NCBI GenBank assembly: GCA_963758555.1 | Contig: CAVWVW010000004.1 | Coordinates: 1-64,000 of the forward strand | DNA length: 64,000 nt | Reading direction: 5' to 3' | From: CAIUMH01 sp963758555 | Lineage (GTDB): Bacteria; Actinomycetota; Acidimicrobiia; Acidimicrobiales; RAAP-2 | Shown here: one piece after another, positions 1 through 7,278 of the stretch | Numbering within the stretch: the stretch's first letter is position 1 | Layout of the letters: each line of letters opens with the position of its first letter | Notes under the pieces: model-generated | What the model was told of the DNA's origin: nothing | The model's database searches: none | The model's input: only the letters and a program-made list of their open reading frames with translations | Program-made: the position numbers and the translations under genes

Positions 1-86
1 ACGGTTGCGGACACCTGGAAGCGGCCCTGTCCGCCGGTCAGGCCTTGGACGATGACCTTGGTGTTCTCGTCGACGAAGATGCTCAC
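1..86 (-). CDS. sucD: Succinyl-CoA synthetase alpha subunit (5' end only)
   Basis: Only the first 28 codons are in the window; the rest runs off the left edge. The start reads (M)SIFVDENTKVIVQGLTGGQ, which is the usual SucD N-terminus leading into the CoA-binding Rossmann domain. The GTG start at 86-84 overlaps the sucC TGA stop (85-83) as GTGA, which implies translational coupling of the two subunits. With SucC it would form the TCA-cycle enzyme that interconverts succinyl-CoA and succinate with phosphorylation of a nucleoside diphosphate. Confidence 0.85.
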   Translation of the reverse strand, partial: MSIFVDENTKVIVQGLTGGQGRFQVSAT

Positions 87-1239
87 TTGCTGTCTCCTCC
101 CGTCGTGGCCATCGCCACGGCGCGTCGGGCGGCGTCGAGCATCGTGGGCTCTGCCACCAATCGATCATTCAGGTGCTCGGCGAGGAGCGCACGCCCTTCA
201 ATGGCGTTGGTGCCATCGAGTCGCAGCACGATGGGCGAGCTGATGTCCACACGGCGGAGCGCCTCGATGACGCCCTTGGCCACCTCGTCGACGCGGGTGA
301 TGCCGCCGAAGATGTTGACGAAGATTGAGCGCACCGACGGGTCGGCGTTGATCACCTCGAGTGCGGCGGTCATCACGTCGGCGTTGGCGCCGCCTCCGAT
401 GTCGAGGAAGTTGGCCGCTGTGCCACCCACCTGGTTGACCACGTCGAGCGTCGACATGGCGAGCCCTGCGCCGTTGGCGATGATCCCGACCGAGCCCTCA
501 AGCCCGATGTAGTTGAGACCCTTCTCCTTGGCCATCGCCTCGCGGGGGTCTTCAGCGTCGGTGTCGCTCCACGCCTCCCACTCAGGGTGGCGGAACTCGG
601 CGTTGACGTCCAAGGTCACCTTGGCGTCGAGCGCTCGGACGACGTGGTCGGTGGTGTAGATGAGCGGGTTGATCTCCGCGAGGTCGCAGTCACCCTTGAC
701 GTAGCACTCGAAGAGCTGGACGAGGAGCGCCGCGCTTGTTCCTGTGCGCCCTCGTTCAGCTCGGCGTCTGCGACCCACTTGGTCGCCGTGGCGAGGTCGA
801 GGCCCACCGTCGGGTCGATGGAGAGCTTGATGATGGCGTCGGGGTTGGTGACGGCCACCTCCTCGATCTCCACGCCGCCTTCCTTTGACAGCATGCCGAG
901 GTAGACCTTGTTCGGACGGTCCAGGGTGAAGCTGGCGTAGTACTCCTCCGCGATGTCGCTCGAGAGCTCGATCCACAGGCGGTGGACGACGTGGCCCTTG
1001 ATGTCCATGCCCAAGATGTTCCCGGCGTGGAGTCGAACCTCGTCAGCGTTGTCCGCCAGCTTGATGCCGCCGGCTTTGCCTCGACCTCCCACGCGCACCT
1101 GTGCCTTGACGACCACCGGGTACCCGATCTTCTCCGCTACCGCGACCGCCTCGTCAACCGTGTCGGCCTCGCCCCCGGGCGAGACAGGGATGCCGAATTG
1201 GGCGAAGTACTGCTTGCCCTGATACTCAAACAGATCCAC
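83..1239 (-). CDS. sucC: Succinyl-CoA synthetase beta subunit (frameshifted in this sequence)
   Basis: This is the ATP-grasp subunit of succinyl-CoA synthetase in the TCA cycle. It starts with GTG at 1239, giving (M)DLFEYQGKQYFAQFGIPV, behind an AGGAAGGA ribosome site. The first part (1239 to about 750) holds the ATP-grasp lobe. The second part, in another frame, begins near LFECYVKGDCDLAEINPL and continues to the C-terminal CoA-ligase domain with GGITRVDEVAKGV. The 1157-nt span is one base short of a multiple of three, so a base is missing near 735-755. Both halves are fully conserved and together give about 385 residues, the normal family length, so a sequencing error is more likely than a true mutation. 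Confidence 0.88.
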
Positions 1240-1627
1240 CTGGGTGCTTCCTTCCTCTGACTTGCGAACGAGCTCGAGCTTTGCGTGCGCCTACCGATGG
1301 ACAGATCCGACGATGTGCCTCACCTCAAGCGGCTGGTATTAGGTCTGCAGACCCCCGTGACGGGAGTGCCGTGGGCCGAGCGGCCACCCTCGGTCGAGAC
1401 CGATGCGGTCGTGCGTGCCAGCGACGGCACAAGGGGGGCGCTTCACGGGTCAGATGATAGGCCGCTGGCCGTGTGCGGGAACCAATCGAGCATGAACGTC
1501 CTGGTAGGTTCGGCCTATCGCCTCGCACCCTCCGTCTCCTCTGACGCCCGGCAGCCAAGATCCGGAGCATCCGGTCCACGTTGCCCCACCTCGGCGCTTC
1601 GGTCTCCCGGGCGCGCTCCTCCGGGCT
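1240..1627. other. Divergent intergenic region, no gene recognised
   Basis: These 388 bases separate divergent sucC (-) and the DPPR synthase gene (+). No reading frame here looks like a known protein, and the open frames present are GC-rich shadows. There are a few short inverted repeats, for example near 1371-1388 and 1415-1431. Promoters for both flanking genes must lie here or overlap the ends, but I could not place a convincing -35/-10 pair for either. Confidence 0.5.
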
Positions 1628-2482
1628 ATGCGCCCGAAGCAGTGGGTCAAGAACGTCCTCGTCTTCATCGCCCCGGCGGCAGCGGGCACGCTCTTCCACC
1701 ACGGCGTGCTGTGGCCCACCATCGTTGCCTTCATCGCCTTCTCGCTGGCTGCGTCGGGCACGTACCTGGTCAACGACGTGCGCGACCGCGACGCTGATCG
1801 CCAACACCCGAGGAAGCGCTTCCGTCCCATCGCCTCTGGCGAGCTCCCCGTCAACGTGGCCTTGAGCTCCGCTGCCGTGCTCATGGTCGGTGCCGTGGTC
1901 CTCGGCGGGCTGGCTGCCACCTGGCAGCTGGCCGTCGTGCTCGCCAGCTACGTCGTCATCACGCTGCTCTACACGGCGTATCTCAAGACGGAGCCCGTGA
2001 TCGAGCTGGCTTGTGTGGCGGCAGGGTTCGTGCTCCGAGCGCTCGGTGGTGGCGCCGCGTCTCACACACCGCTCAGCGTGTGGTTCGTGGTGGTCATCTC
2101 CTTCGGCTCGTTGTTCCTGGTGGTGGGCAAGCGTCTTGCCGAGCTCCCTGACGAGAACGGCGAGGGAGGCGAGGCCCGAGCGGTCCTCTCGAGGTACTCG
2201 AAGACCTACCTCGAGTCCGCCTTGACCCTGACGGCCACGGTCTCGGTCACCGCCTACTGCCTCTGGGCCTTTGAGGGGACCGGTCTGATCGAGCGGGCGC
2301 ACGGTCGAGAGGTCTGGATCCACCTGACGGCGGTGCCTGTGGTCATCGGTGCGCTCTACGTGCTTCGGGTGCTCGACGCCCGGGAGGGCGGCGCACCAGA
2401 GGACCTCATCTTCTCTGACCACGTCATCCAGATCCTGGCTGCGCTCTGGGTGGTCCTGGCCGTCATCGGGATCTACGGATGA
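1628..2482 (+). CDS. ubiA: Decaprenyl-phosphate phosphoribosyltransferase (UbiA family, DPPR synthase)
   Basis: The enzyme is expected to transfer phosphoribosyl from PRPP to decaprenyl phosphate, the first step towards decaprenylphosphoryl arabinose. It is a polytopic membrane protein of about 284 residues with several hydrophobic segments. The UbiA aspartate motif NDVRDRDADRQHPRKRFRP is at residues 49-67. The start RPKQWVKN matches the conserved opening of Rv3806c-type enzymes, which carry about 20 more residues before it. The ATG at 1628 is the only usable start before an in-frame stop at 1505 and has a weak ribosome site, so the N-terminus is uncertain. It overlaps dprE1 by ATGA, and this coupling with dprE1 and dprE2 fixes the pathway. 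Confidence 0.85.
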   Translation: MRPKQWVKNVLVFIAPAAAGTLFHHGVLWPTIVAFIAFSLAASGTYLVNDVRDRDADRQHPRKRFRPIASGELPVNVALSSAAVLMVGAVVLGGLAATWQLAVVLASYVVITLLYTAYLKTEPVIELACVAAGFVLRALGGGAASHTPLSVWFVVVISFGSLFLVVGKRLAELPDENGEGGEARAVLSRYSKTYLESALTLTATVSVTAYCLWAFEGTGLIERAHGREVWIHLTAVPVVIGALYVLRVLDAREGGAPEDLIFSDHVIQILAALWVVLAVIGIYG

Positions 2483-3834
2483 CGGCGGGAAGCCAAGAGC
2501 TGCTGAGCGGCTGGGGCAACACCGCTCCGTCCACGGCCTTCGTCACGACGCCTCGCTCTGCTGACGAGGTCGTCGAGCTGTTGGGCTCGGCCAAGGGCCC
2601 GCTCATCGCTCGAGGGCTCGGTCGAAGCTACGGGGACGCCGCGCAGTGCGCTGGCGGCACGGTGATCTCCAACCGGTCGCTCTGGCACCTCTCACCCATC
2701 GAGCCGAGCACCGGACTCGTGACCTGTGGAGCCGGGGTCAGCATCGATGAGCTGCTGGCCGTGGCCCTGCCCGCCGGGTTCTTCGTGCCTGTGACGCCCG
2801 GCACCCGTCAGGTGACGGTGGGCGGTGCGATCGCTGCAGACATCCACGGCAAGAACCACCACGTCGAGGGCAGCTTCATGAGCCACGTCACCTCGATGAC
2901 CATCGCCACACCGGTGGGTTCGATCACCGTCTCGGCGGAGACGGACCCGCCGCTCTTCTGGGCGACCGCTGGCGGGATGGGCCTCACGGGGATCGTCACC
3001 GAAGCGACGATCCGCCTGCTGCCGGTCGAGACTGGCTACGTGAGCGTGGACACCGAGCGCTTCGAGGACCTCGACTCGATCATGGAGGCGATGTACACCG
3101 GGGATGCCGACTATCGCTACTCGGTGGCCTGGGTGGACTGCATGACCTCAGGGGCTCGCATGGGTCGCGGCGTGCTCACCCGAGGAGATCACGCCCCCCT
3201 CGGGGCGCTCAACGCCAAGCAGCGCTCGACGCCGCTGGCCGCTCCCTCGGGAGCCAAGCTCTCAGTGCCGTTCACGGCTCCTCCAGGTCTCCTCAACAAG
3301 CTCTCCATCAGCGCGTTCAACGAGCTCTGGTTCCGCAAGGCCCCGGCCAAACGAGATGGCGAGATCCAGAGCGTCGGGACCTTCTTCCACCCCTTAGACG
3401 GCGTCTCGAACTGGAACCGGATGCATGGCCCCAAGGGCTTCCTGCAGTACCAGTTCGCCGTACCCGACGCCCACGGAGACGTGGTGACGAGGGCCATCGA
3501 GGTGCTCTCGAGCGCCAAGGTCCCCTCCTTCCTCGCTGTGCTCAAGCGCTTCGGTCCCGGCGACCCCGGACCGCTGTCCTTCCCCATCGAAGGCTGGACG
3601 CTGGCGCTCGACGTGCCGCTCGGCCCTCCACAGCTGCCGAAGGTGCTCGACCAGCTTGACCAGATGGTGGCCGAAGCCGACGGTCGGCTCTACCTCGCCA
3701 AGGACAGCCGCGTCTCGGCCGAGCTGCTCCGCGCCATGTACCCCTCGCTCGACTCGCTCAACGAGGTCCGACGCCTCATCGACCCGAACGGGGTCATGGC
3801 GTCCGATCTCAGCCGGCGCCTCGAGCTCGACTGA
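2479..3834 (+). CDS. dprE1: Decaprenylphosphoryl-beta-D-ribose 2'-oxidase
   Basis: DprE1 is an FAD enzyme that oxidises decaprenylphosphoryl ribose at C2', the first half of epimerisation to arabinose for cell-wall arabinan. The 451-residue protein has the N-terminal FAD-binding (FAD_binding_4) domain with GRSYGDAA near residue 50 and HGKNHH at 123-128. The catalytic lysine is retained in YLAKDSR (Lys408), and the end ASDLSRRLEL is typical. The loop that reads GWNVCVDF in M. tuberculosis is GWTLALDV here, so the position of Cys387, the benzothiazinone target, is Ala376. The ATG lies within the ubiA stop (ATGA). Identification is firm; arabinan synthesis in this organism is inferred. Confidence 0.93.
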   Translation: MTAGSQELLSGWGNTAPSTAFVTTPRSADEVVELLGSAKGPLIARGLGRSYGDAAQCAGGTVISNRSLWHLSPIEPSTGLVTCGAGVSIDELLAVALPAGFFVPVTPGTRQVTVGGAIAADIHGKNHHVEGSFMSHVTSMTIATPVGSITVSAETDPPLFWATAGGMGLTGIVTEATIRLLPVETGYVSVDTERFEDLDSIMEAMYTGDADYRYSVAWVDCMTSGARMGRGVLTRGDHAPLGALNAKQRSTPLAAPSGAKLSVPFTAPPGLLNKLSISAFNELWFRKAPAKRDGEIQSVGTFFHPLDGVSNWNRMHGPKGFLQYQFAVPDAHGDVVTRAIEVLSSAKVPSFLAVLKRFGPGDPGPLSFPIEGWTLALDVPLGPPQLPKVLDQLDQMVAEADGRLYLAKDSRVSAELLRAMYPSLDSLNEVRRLIDPNGVMASDLSRRLELD

Positions 3835-3860
3835 TCACGACCACAGGAGGCAGCACCACG

Positions 3861-4626
3861 GTGCAGAACGCATTCGGACAGCCACAGAGCGTCCTGGTCC
3901 TCGGCGGGACCTCTGACATCGCCCTGGCCGTGACCCGTCGGCTCGTCAACGACAGGACCACCACGGTGGTGCTCGCCGGCCGCGACGACGCTGCCCTGGC
4001 CCGCTCGGCCGACGAGCTCCGAGCCCACGGGGCCAAGCTGGTCGAGACCGTCGTCTTCGACGCCGCCGACCTCGCCGAGCGCGGCCCCGACCATCGATGC
4101 CGCGTTCGCGGCGGCGGGCGGGTCCATCGATCTCGTGCTGGTGGCGGTGGGGCTCTTGGGAGACCAGGACAAGCTCGACGATGACGCTGCGGGCACCGCG
4201 TCGCTCTTCAGCGTGAACCTGACCTGGCCTGCGGCTGCGCTGGCCGCCCTGCGACCTCGCCTGCTCGCACAGGGCACCGGGCACGTCGCCGTGTTCTCCT
4301 CGATCGCCGGGGTGCGCGTGCGTCGAGCGAACTTCACCTACGGCTCGACCAAGGCTGGACTGGACGCCTTCACCCAGGGCTACGCGGAGTCCGTCCGACC
4401 TTTCGGCGTCTTGGTCCAGATCATCCGCCCTGGCTTCGTGCGCACGAAGATGACCGAAGGCATGGCCGAGGCCCCGTTCACCACCGACGTCGACACGGCG
4501 GCAGACACCATCGTCAAGGGCCTGAGCACGAAGGCGCCTGTGATCTGGTCTCCGTCGATCCTGCAGGCTGCCTCCATGGCCATGGTGCACCTTCCAAGCG
4601 TCGTCTGGCGCAGGCTCCCTGGCTGA
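3861..4626 (+). CDS. dprE2: Decaprenylphosphoryl-2-keto-erythro-pentose reductase (frameshifted in this sequence)
   Basis: DprE2 is an SDR-family reductase that uses NAD(P)H to convert the keto product of DprE1 to decaprenylphosphoryl arabinose. It starts with GTG at 3861, 26 bases after dprE1. The nucleotide-binding motif LGGTSDIAL is at about residues 14-22. The second half, in another frame, holds the NLTWPAAAL helix, the catalytic Ser in VFSSIAG and YGSTKAG with the Tyr and Lys. The frame changes in a C run at about 4084-4092 where one base is extra, after which the reading is TIDAAFAAAGGSIDLVLVAV. Restoring it gives about 254 residues, normal for DprE2, so I treat the indel as a probable sequence error. 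Confidence 0.87.
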
Positions 4627-4644
4627 GAGACCGAGCTGGTCGAG

Positions 4645-4983
4645 CTAGGGCGCCAGCCTGCGGGTGAGCTCGGCTGCCCTCTCGGTGGCCCGCACCACCA
4701 GTCGCCCGCGGTAGCCGTCGAGCTCTGCTTCGAGTGCATCGAGCTGGCCCTTGAGGTCTCGGATCGTGGCTTCGAGCTCATCCACGCGAGGCACGTAGCG
4801 ATCGAGGACGTCTTGACGCTCAGCGACGAGGACCTGCAGGTAGCTCTCGATCGCCTCGAGCTCAGCGATGCGCCCGACGGACTTGTCGAGGCGGCCCTCG
4901 AGGCTGGCCACGTAAGCAGCCGTGATGGCCCCTGAGCGCTCCAGGAGCTCCTCATCGTCGGGCCTGGGCTCGTCGGGTGCCAT
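4645..4983 (-). CDS. Small coiled-coil protein, function unknown
   Basis: I do not recognise a family. From the ATG at 4983 the protein has about 112 residues, MAPDEPRPDDEELLERSGA and onward. It is rich in Glu, Leu, Arg and Asp with heptad-like spacing over most of its length, so it should form a long alpha-helical coiled coil. No signal peptide or membrane segment is visible. The frame stays open upstream into the GT2 gene (to 5214), so a longer form starting inside that gene cannot be excluded. It ends 18 bases from the convergent dprE2 stop. Position after a GT2 gene suggests, but does not show, a role in envelope glycan assembly. Confidence 0.55.
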   Translation of the reverse strand: MAPDEPRPDDEELLERSGAITAAYVASLEGRLDKSVGRIAELEAIESYLQVLVAERQDVLDRYVPRVDELEATIRDLKGQLDALEAELDGYRGRLVVRATERAAELTRRLAP

Positions 4984-5093
4984 CGCCTCAAATCTCTCAC
5001 CGTGGGCCCATTCGCTCAAGAGCGTCCGAACCTGGTCGACCTCTCGACGGATCGACTGTGGTCGATAGGTTGACGGATGCTCCGGGAGCCGCT

Positions 5094-5834
5094 CTAAGAC
5101 CGGCCCCCACCGGACGCGAGGCGGGCTCGGTTCCGCCTGGTCAGGAACGCCGCGTAGCGACGAGGCGCACGCGCGCTGTGGTGGTGTCGCACCACGGAGG
5201 CGGGCGCAAGCCACGTGGTGAGCCCGCGGCCCAAGAGCTTGAGGGCCAGGTCAGTGTCTTCGAAGTACGCAGGGAAGTAGCCAGCGTCAAAGCCGCCCAC
5301 CTCGACGAAGGCACTGCGCCGAACCGCCAGCGAAGCGCCCGAGACGTAGAGCACGGGCTCGGCTCGGGGCTCGTCGCCGCCGAGCACCGCCTCATCGATC
5401 TGGAGGGGGGCGCCATCGCGGTAGAGAAACGCACCGGCTTCGACGATGCGACCGTCCTCGTTGGTCTGCACGCTGCCGACCGCTCCCACCGATGGGTCGG
5501 CACGCAACCGATCGACCAACGGATCGAGGAAGCCGTCCGAGACGAGCGCATCATCGTTGAGGAAGACGATCACCTCACCCGATGCACGCTCGACCGCATC
5601 GTTGTTGGCGAGGCCGTAGCCACGGTTGAGGGGGGAGACGTCGAGGAGATCAAAGAGCTCGGTGTGCCCTTCGAGCTCCTCGATGAGGCTGCTGTCGGGC
5701 TCGTTGAGGACCACCAGCACCTCACGAGTGGCTTGCGAGTCGCTCTGCTTGAGCGCTCGCAGGCAGCGAAGCAGCTCAGGCGCTCGACGCCACCCCATCA
5801 CCACGACCGAGGCGTCGGGGGTTCGGTTGGCCAC
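5094..5834 (-). CDS. Family 2 glycosyltransferase
   Basis: The 246-residue protein is a GT-A fold inverting glycosyltransferase of the rhamnosyl/galactofuranosyl-like GT2 group. It begins DASVVVMGWRRAPELLRCL, has RGYGLANNDAV at 71-81 (sugar-nucleotide site), the metal-binding LNDD at 92-95 and FEDTDLALKLL at 191-201, which provides the catalytic acid region. No membrane segment is seen, so it should work on the cytoplasmic face on a lipid-linked or nucleotide-activated acceptor. Start is GTG at 5834, 8 bases after the stop of the upstream glycosidase. Neighbouring DPA genes suggest a cell-wall glycan substrate, but the actual sugar is not determinable. Confidence 0.8.
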   Translation of the reverse strand: MANRTPDASVVVMGWRRAPELLRCLRALKQSDSQATREVLVVLNEPDSSLIEELEGHTELFDLLDVSPLNRGYGLANNDAVERASGEVIVFLNDDALVSDGFLDPLVDRLRADPSVGAVGSVQTNEDGRIVEAGAFLYRDGAPLQIDEAVLGGDEPRAEPVLYVSGASLAVRRSAFVEVGGFDAGYFPAYFEDTDLALKLLGRGLTTWLAPASVVRHHHSARAPRRYAAFLTRRNRARLASGGGRS

Positions 5835-5842
5835 CGCGACCG

Positions 5843-7225
5843 CTACGGCTTCGACGTGGTCGACGTCGTCGAGCTTGAGGTGCCCATCGTGCCGTCTGCC
5901 TTGTAGCGAGCCGAGGTCGTGAAGAAGTCACGGATCCACCAGTTGACGAAGTAGCGAGAGGGTCCCGAGCCGTTGCCCCCCATGCCGTCGATGAGCGCCT
6001 TGCCGTTGGCGGGTGATGCCGGCTGACCGGTGAGCGGGTTGTAGTACGAGTACTGGACCCAGTCGGTGTTGATGTCGAGCTCCATGCCTCTCACGGCGCC
6101 GGCCCGCACCAGGAGGTCCGCCAAGCTCGTGATCGACAGCGACGGACCGCCGACGTAGACGAGCGCCCCGTTGGCAGTGATGCCGAGCCCGGAGCGCCAC
6201 ACGTAGGTGGCGCCGCCGACGGTCACTCCCCACTGCGAGTGGTCGTTCGCCAGCAGCCCGGGAACCGCTGCGCCGCGGTCCACGATCAGGTCGAGGTTCT
6301 GTCGCACCGAGACCACGTCGGGCGACATGCGCACGTCCGTGCCCCAGGCGCCGACGTTCATCGTCCCGTCCTTGTAGATCACTGCGCTCGCAGCGCCAGG
6401 CACCAGGGGGATCACCGTCTTCTGGTCGGTGTAGTAGCCGCCGCGCGAGTCGCCCGGCAGGAAGCCAGCGTTGAACGCGCTGACCAGGGTCTCGGCCGCA
6501 CTCGACGTGATGGGTGCGGTGTGGGTGTAGGGCCCGCCGCCTGGGATCTGGCTTCCCGAGTAGAGGGTGAACGACAGCAGCTTGGGATCCATCCAGACGA
6601 TCCCGTCCACGTAGGAGGTGTGCACCGTGTCGGGCCGGACGAAGGCCTCGTAGAGCGCCGGGCAGCCCGCCGACAGCCGACCCGCCGGAGCCCACGCTCC
6701 CTCACCTGGGGCAGGGGGGACCACAGGTGAGACCACCGTCGGCGGAGCGGGCAGCGCTCCCGCACACGAGGCAGGCAGTGTCGACACGGCGGTGGTCTTG
6801 GTCTTCGCGAAGGCGCCCTTCGGCGGTTTGCCGCCTGTCTTCGGTGGGTTGAGCGAGTACCACTCCTTCTCCACCCAGCTCACCACCGAGCCCAGGTGGT
6901 GGCCCCGTCCCCACTCGGCGAAGCGAGCGGACAGCGACGAGCCAAGCGCGGGGTTGGTCAACGCCGTGCCCAACGAGTAGCCAAGCCATGCGATCAGCAC
7001 GATGAGGACCACCCCGATGACCGCCATGATGCGGCGGCGGCGAAAGCGCTTGGCTCTCTTCATGCGCTCGGCCCGACTCGGGATGTGCGGCGGACCCGCG
7101 CCGTCGCCCGACGATCCACCTCCAGGCGGGCCTGCTCCGTTGGTGCCAACGGCCGGTCCACGTGAGCTCGCCACCGCTCGGGGGGCGCGCTCAAGCTCCG
7201 CGTCGGGAAGGTCCCTGGAAGTCAT
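5843..7225 (-). CDS. Membrane-anchored NAGPA-type phosphodiester glycosidase domain protein (DUF2233)
   Basis: The protein has 460 residues. Residues 1-65 are a Gly/Pro-rich then Arg/Lys-rich cytoplasmic stretch, 67-87 is one hydrophobic segment and the remainder should be outside the cell. The exported part has hallmarks of the phosphodiester glycosidase (NAGPA/DUF2233) fold: FNAGF at 251-255, GGYYTD near 262-267, VRQNLDLIVD near 307-316 and GMELDIN at 380-386. Members remove sugars linked through phosphodiesters or act on wall glycans, but the substrate here is unknown. The C-terminus is a short Ser/Thr tail. It lies just upstream of the GT2 gene with an 8-base gap, so the pair is probably co-transcribed. 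Confidence 0.75.
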   Translation of the reverse strand: MTSRDLPDAELERAPRAVASSRGPAVGTNGAGPPGGGSSGDGAGPPHIPSRAERMKRAKRFRRRRIMAVIGVVLIVLIAWLGYSLGTALTNPALGSSLSARFAEWGRGHHLGSVVSWVEKEWYSLNPPKTGGKPPKGAFAKTKTTAVSTLPASCAGALPAPPTVVSPVVPPAPGEGAWAPAGRLSAGCPALYEAFVRPDTVHTSYVDGIVWMDPKLLSFTLYSGSQIPGGGPYTHTAPITSSAAETLVSAFNAGFLPGDSRGGYYTDQKTVIPLVPGAASAVIYKDGTMNVGAWGTDVRMSPDVVSVRQNLDLIVDRGAAVPGLLANDHSQWGVTVGGATYVWRSGLGITANGALVYVGGPSLSITSLADLLVRAGAVRGMELDINTDWVQYSYYNPLTGQPASPANGKALIDGMGGNGSGPSRYFVNWWIRDFFTTSARYKADGTMGTSSSTTSTTSKP

Positions 7226-7278
7226 GAAGCAGCCATTCTTTCACCGCTCGGGGGCCCGGATGGGGGCACCGCAGCCTC

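Noticed and set aside
1325..2422. Long minus-strand frame through the 1240-1627 gap and the DPPR synthase gene
   Set aside because: It overlaps a well-supported plus-strand gene and its composition (His/Arg/Asp/Gly runs) is that of a shadow.
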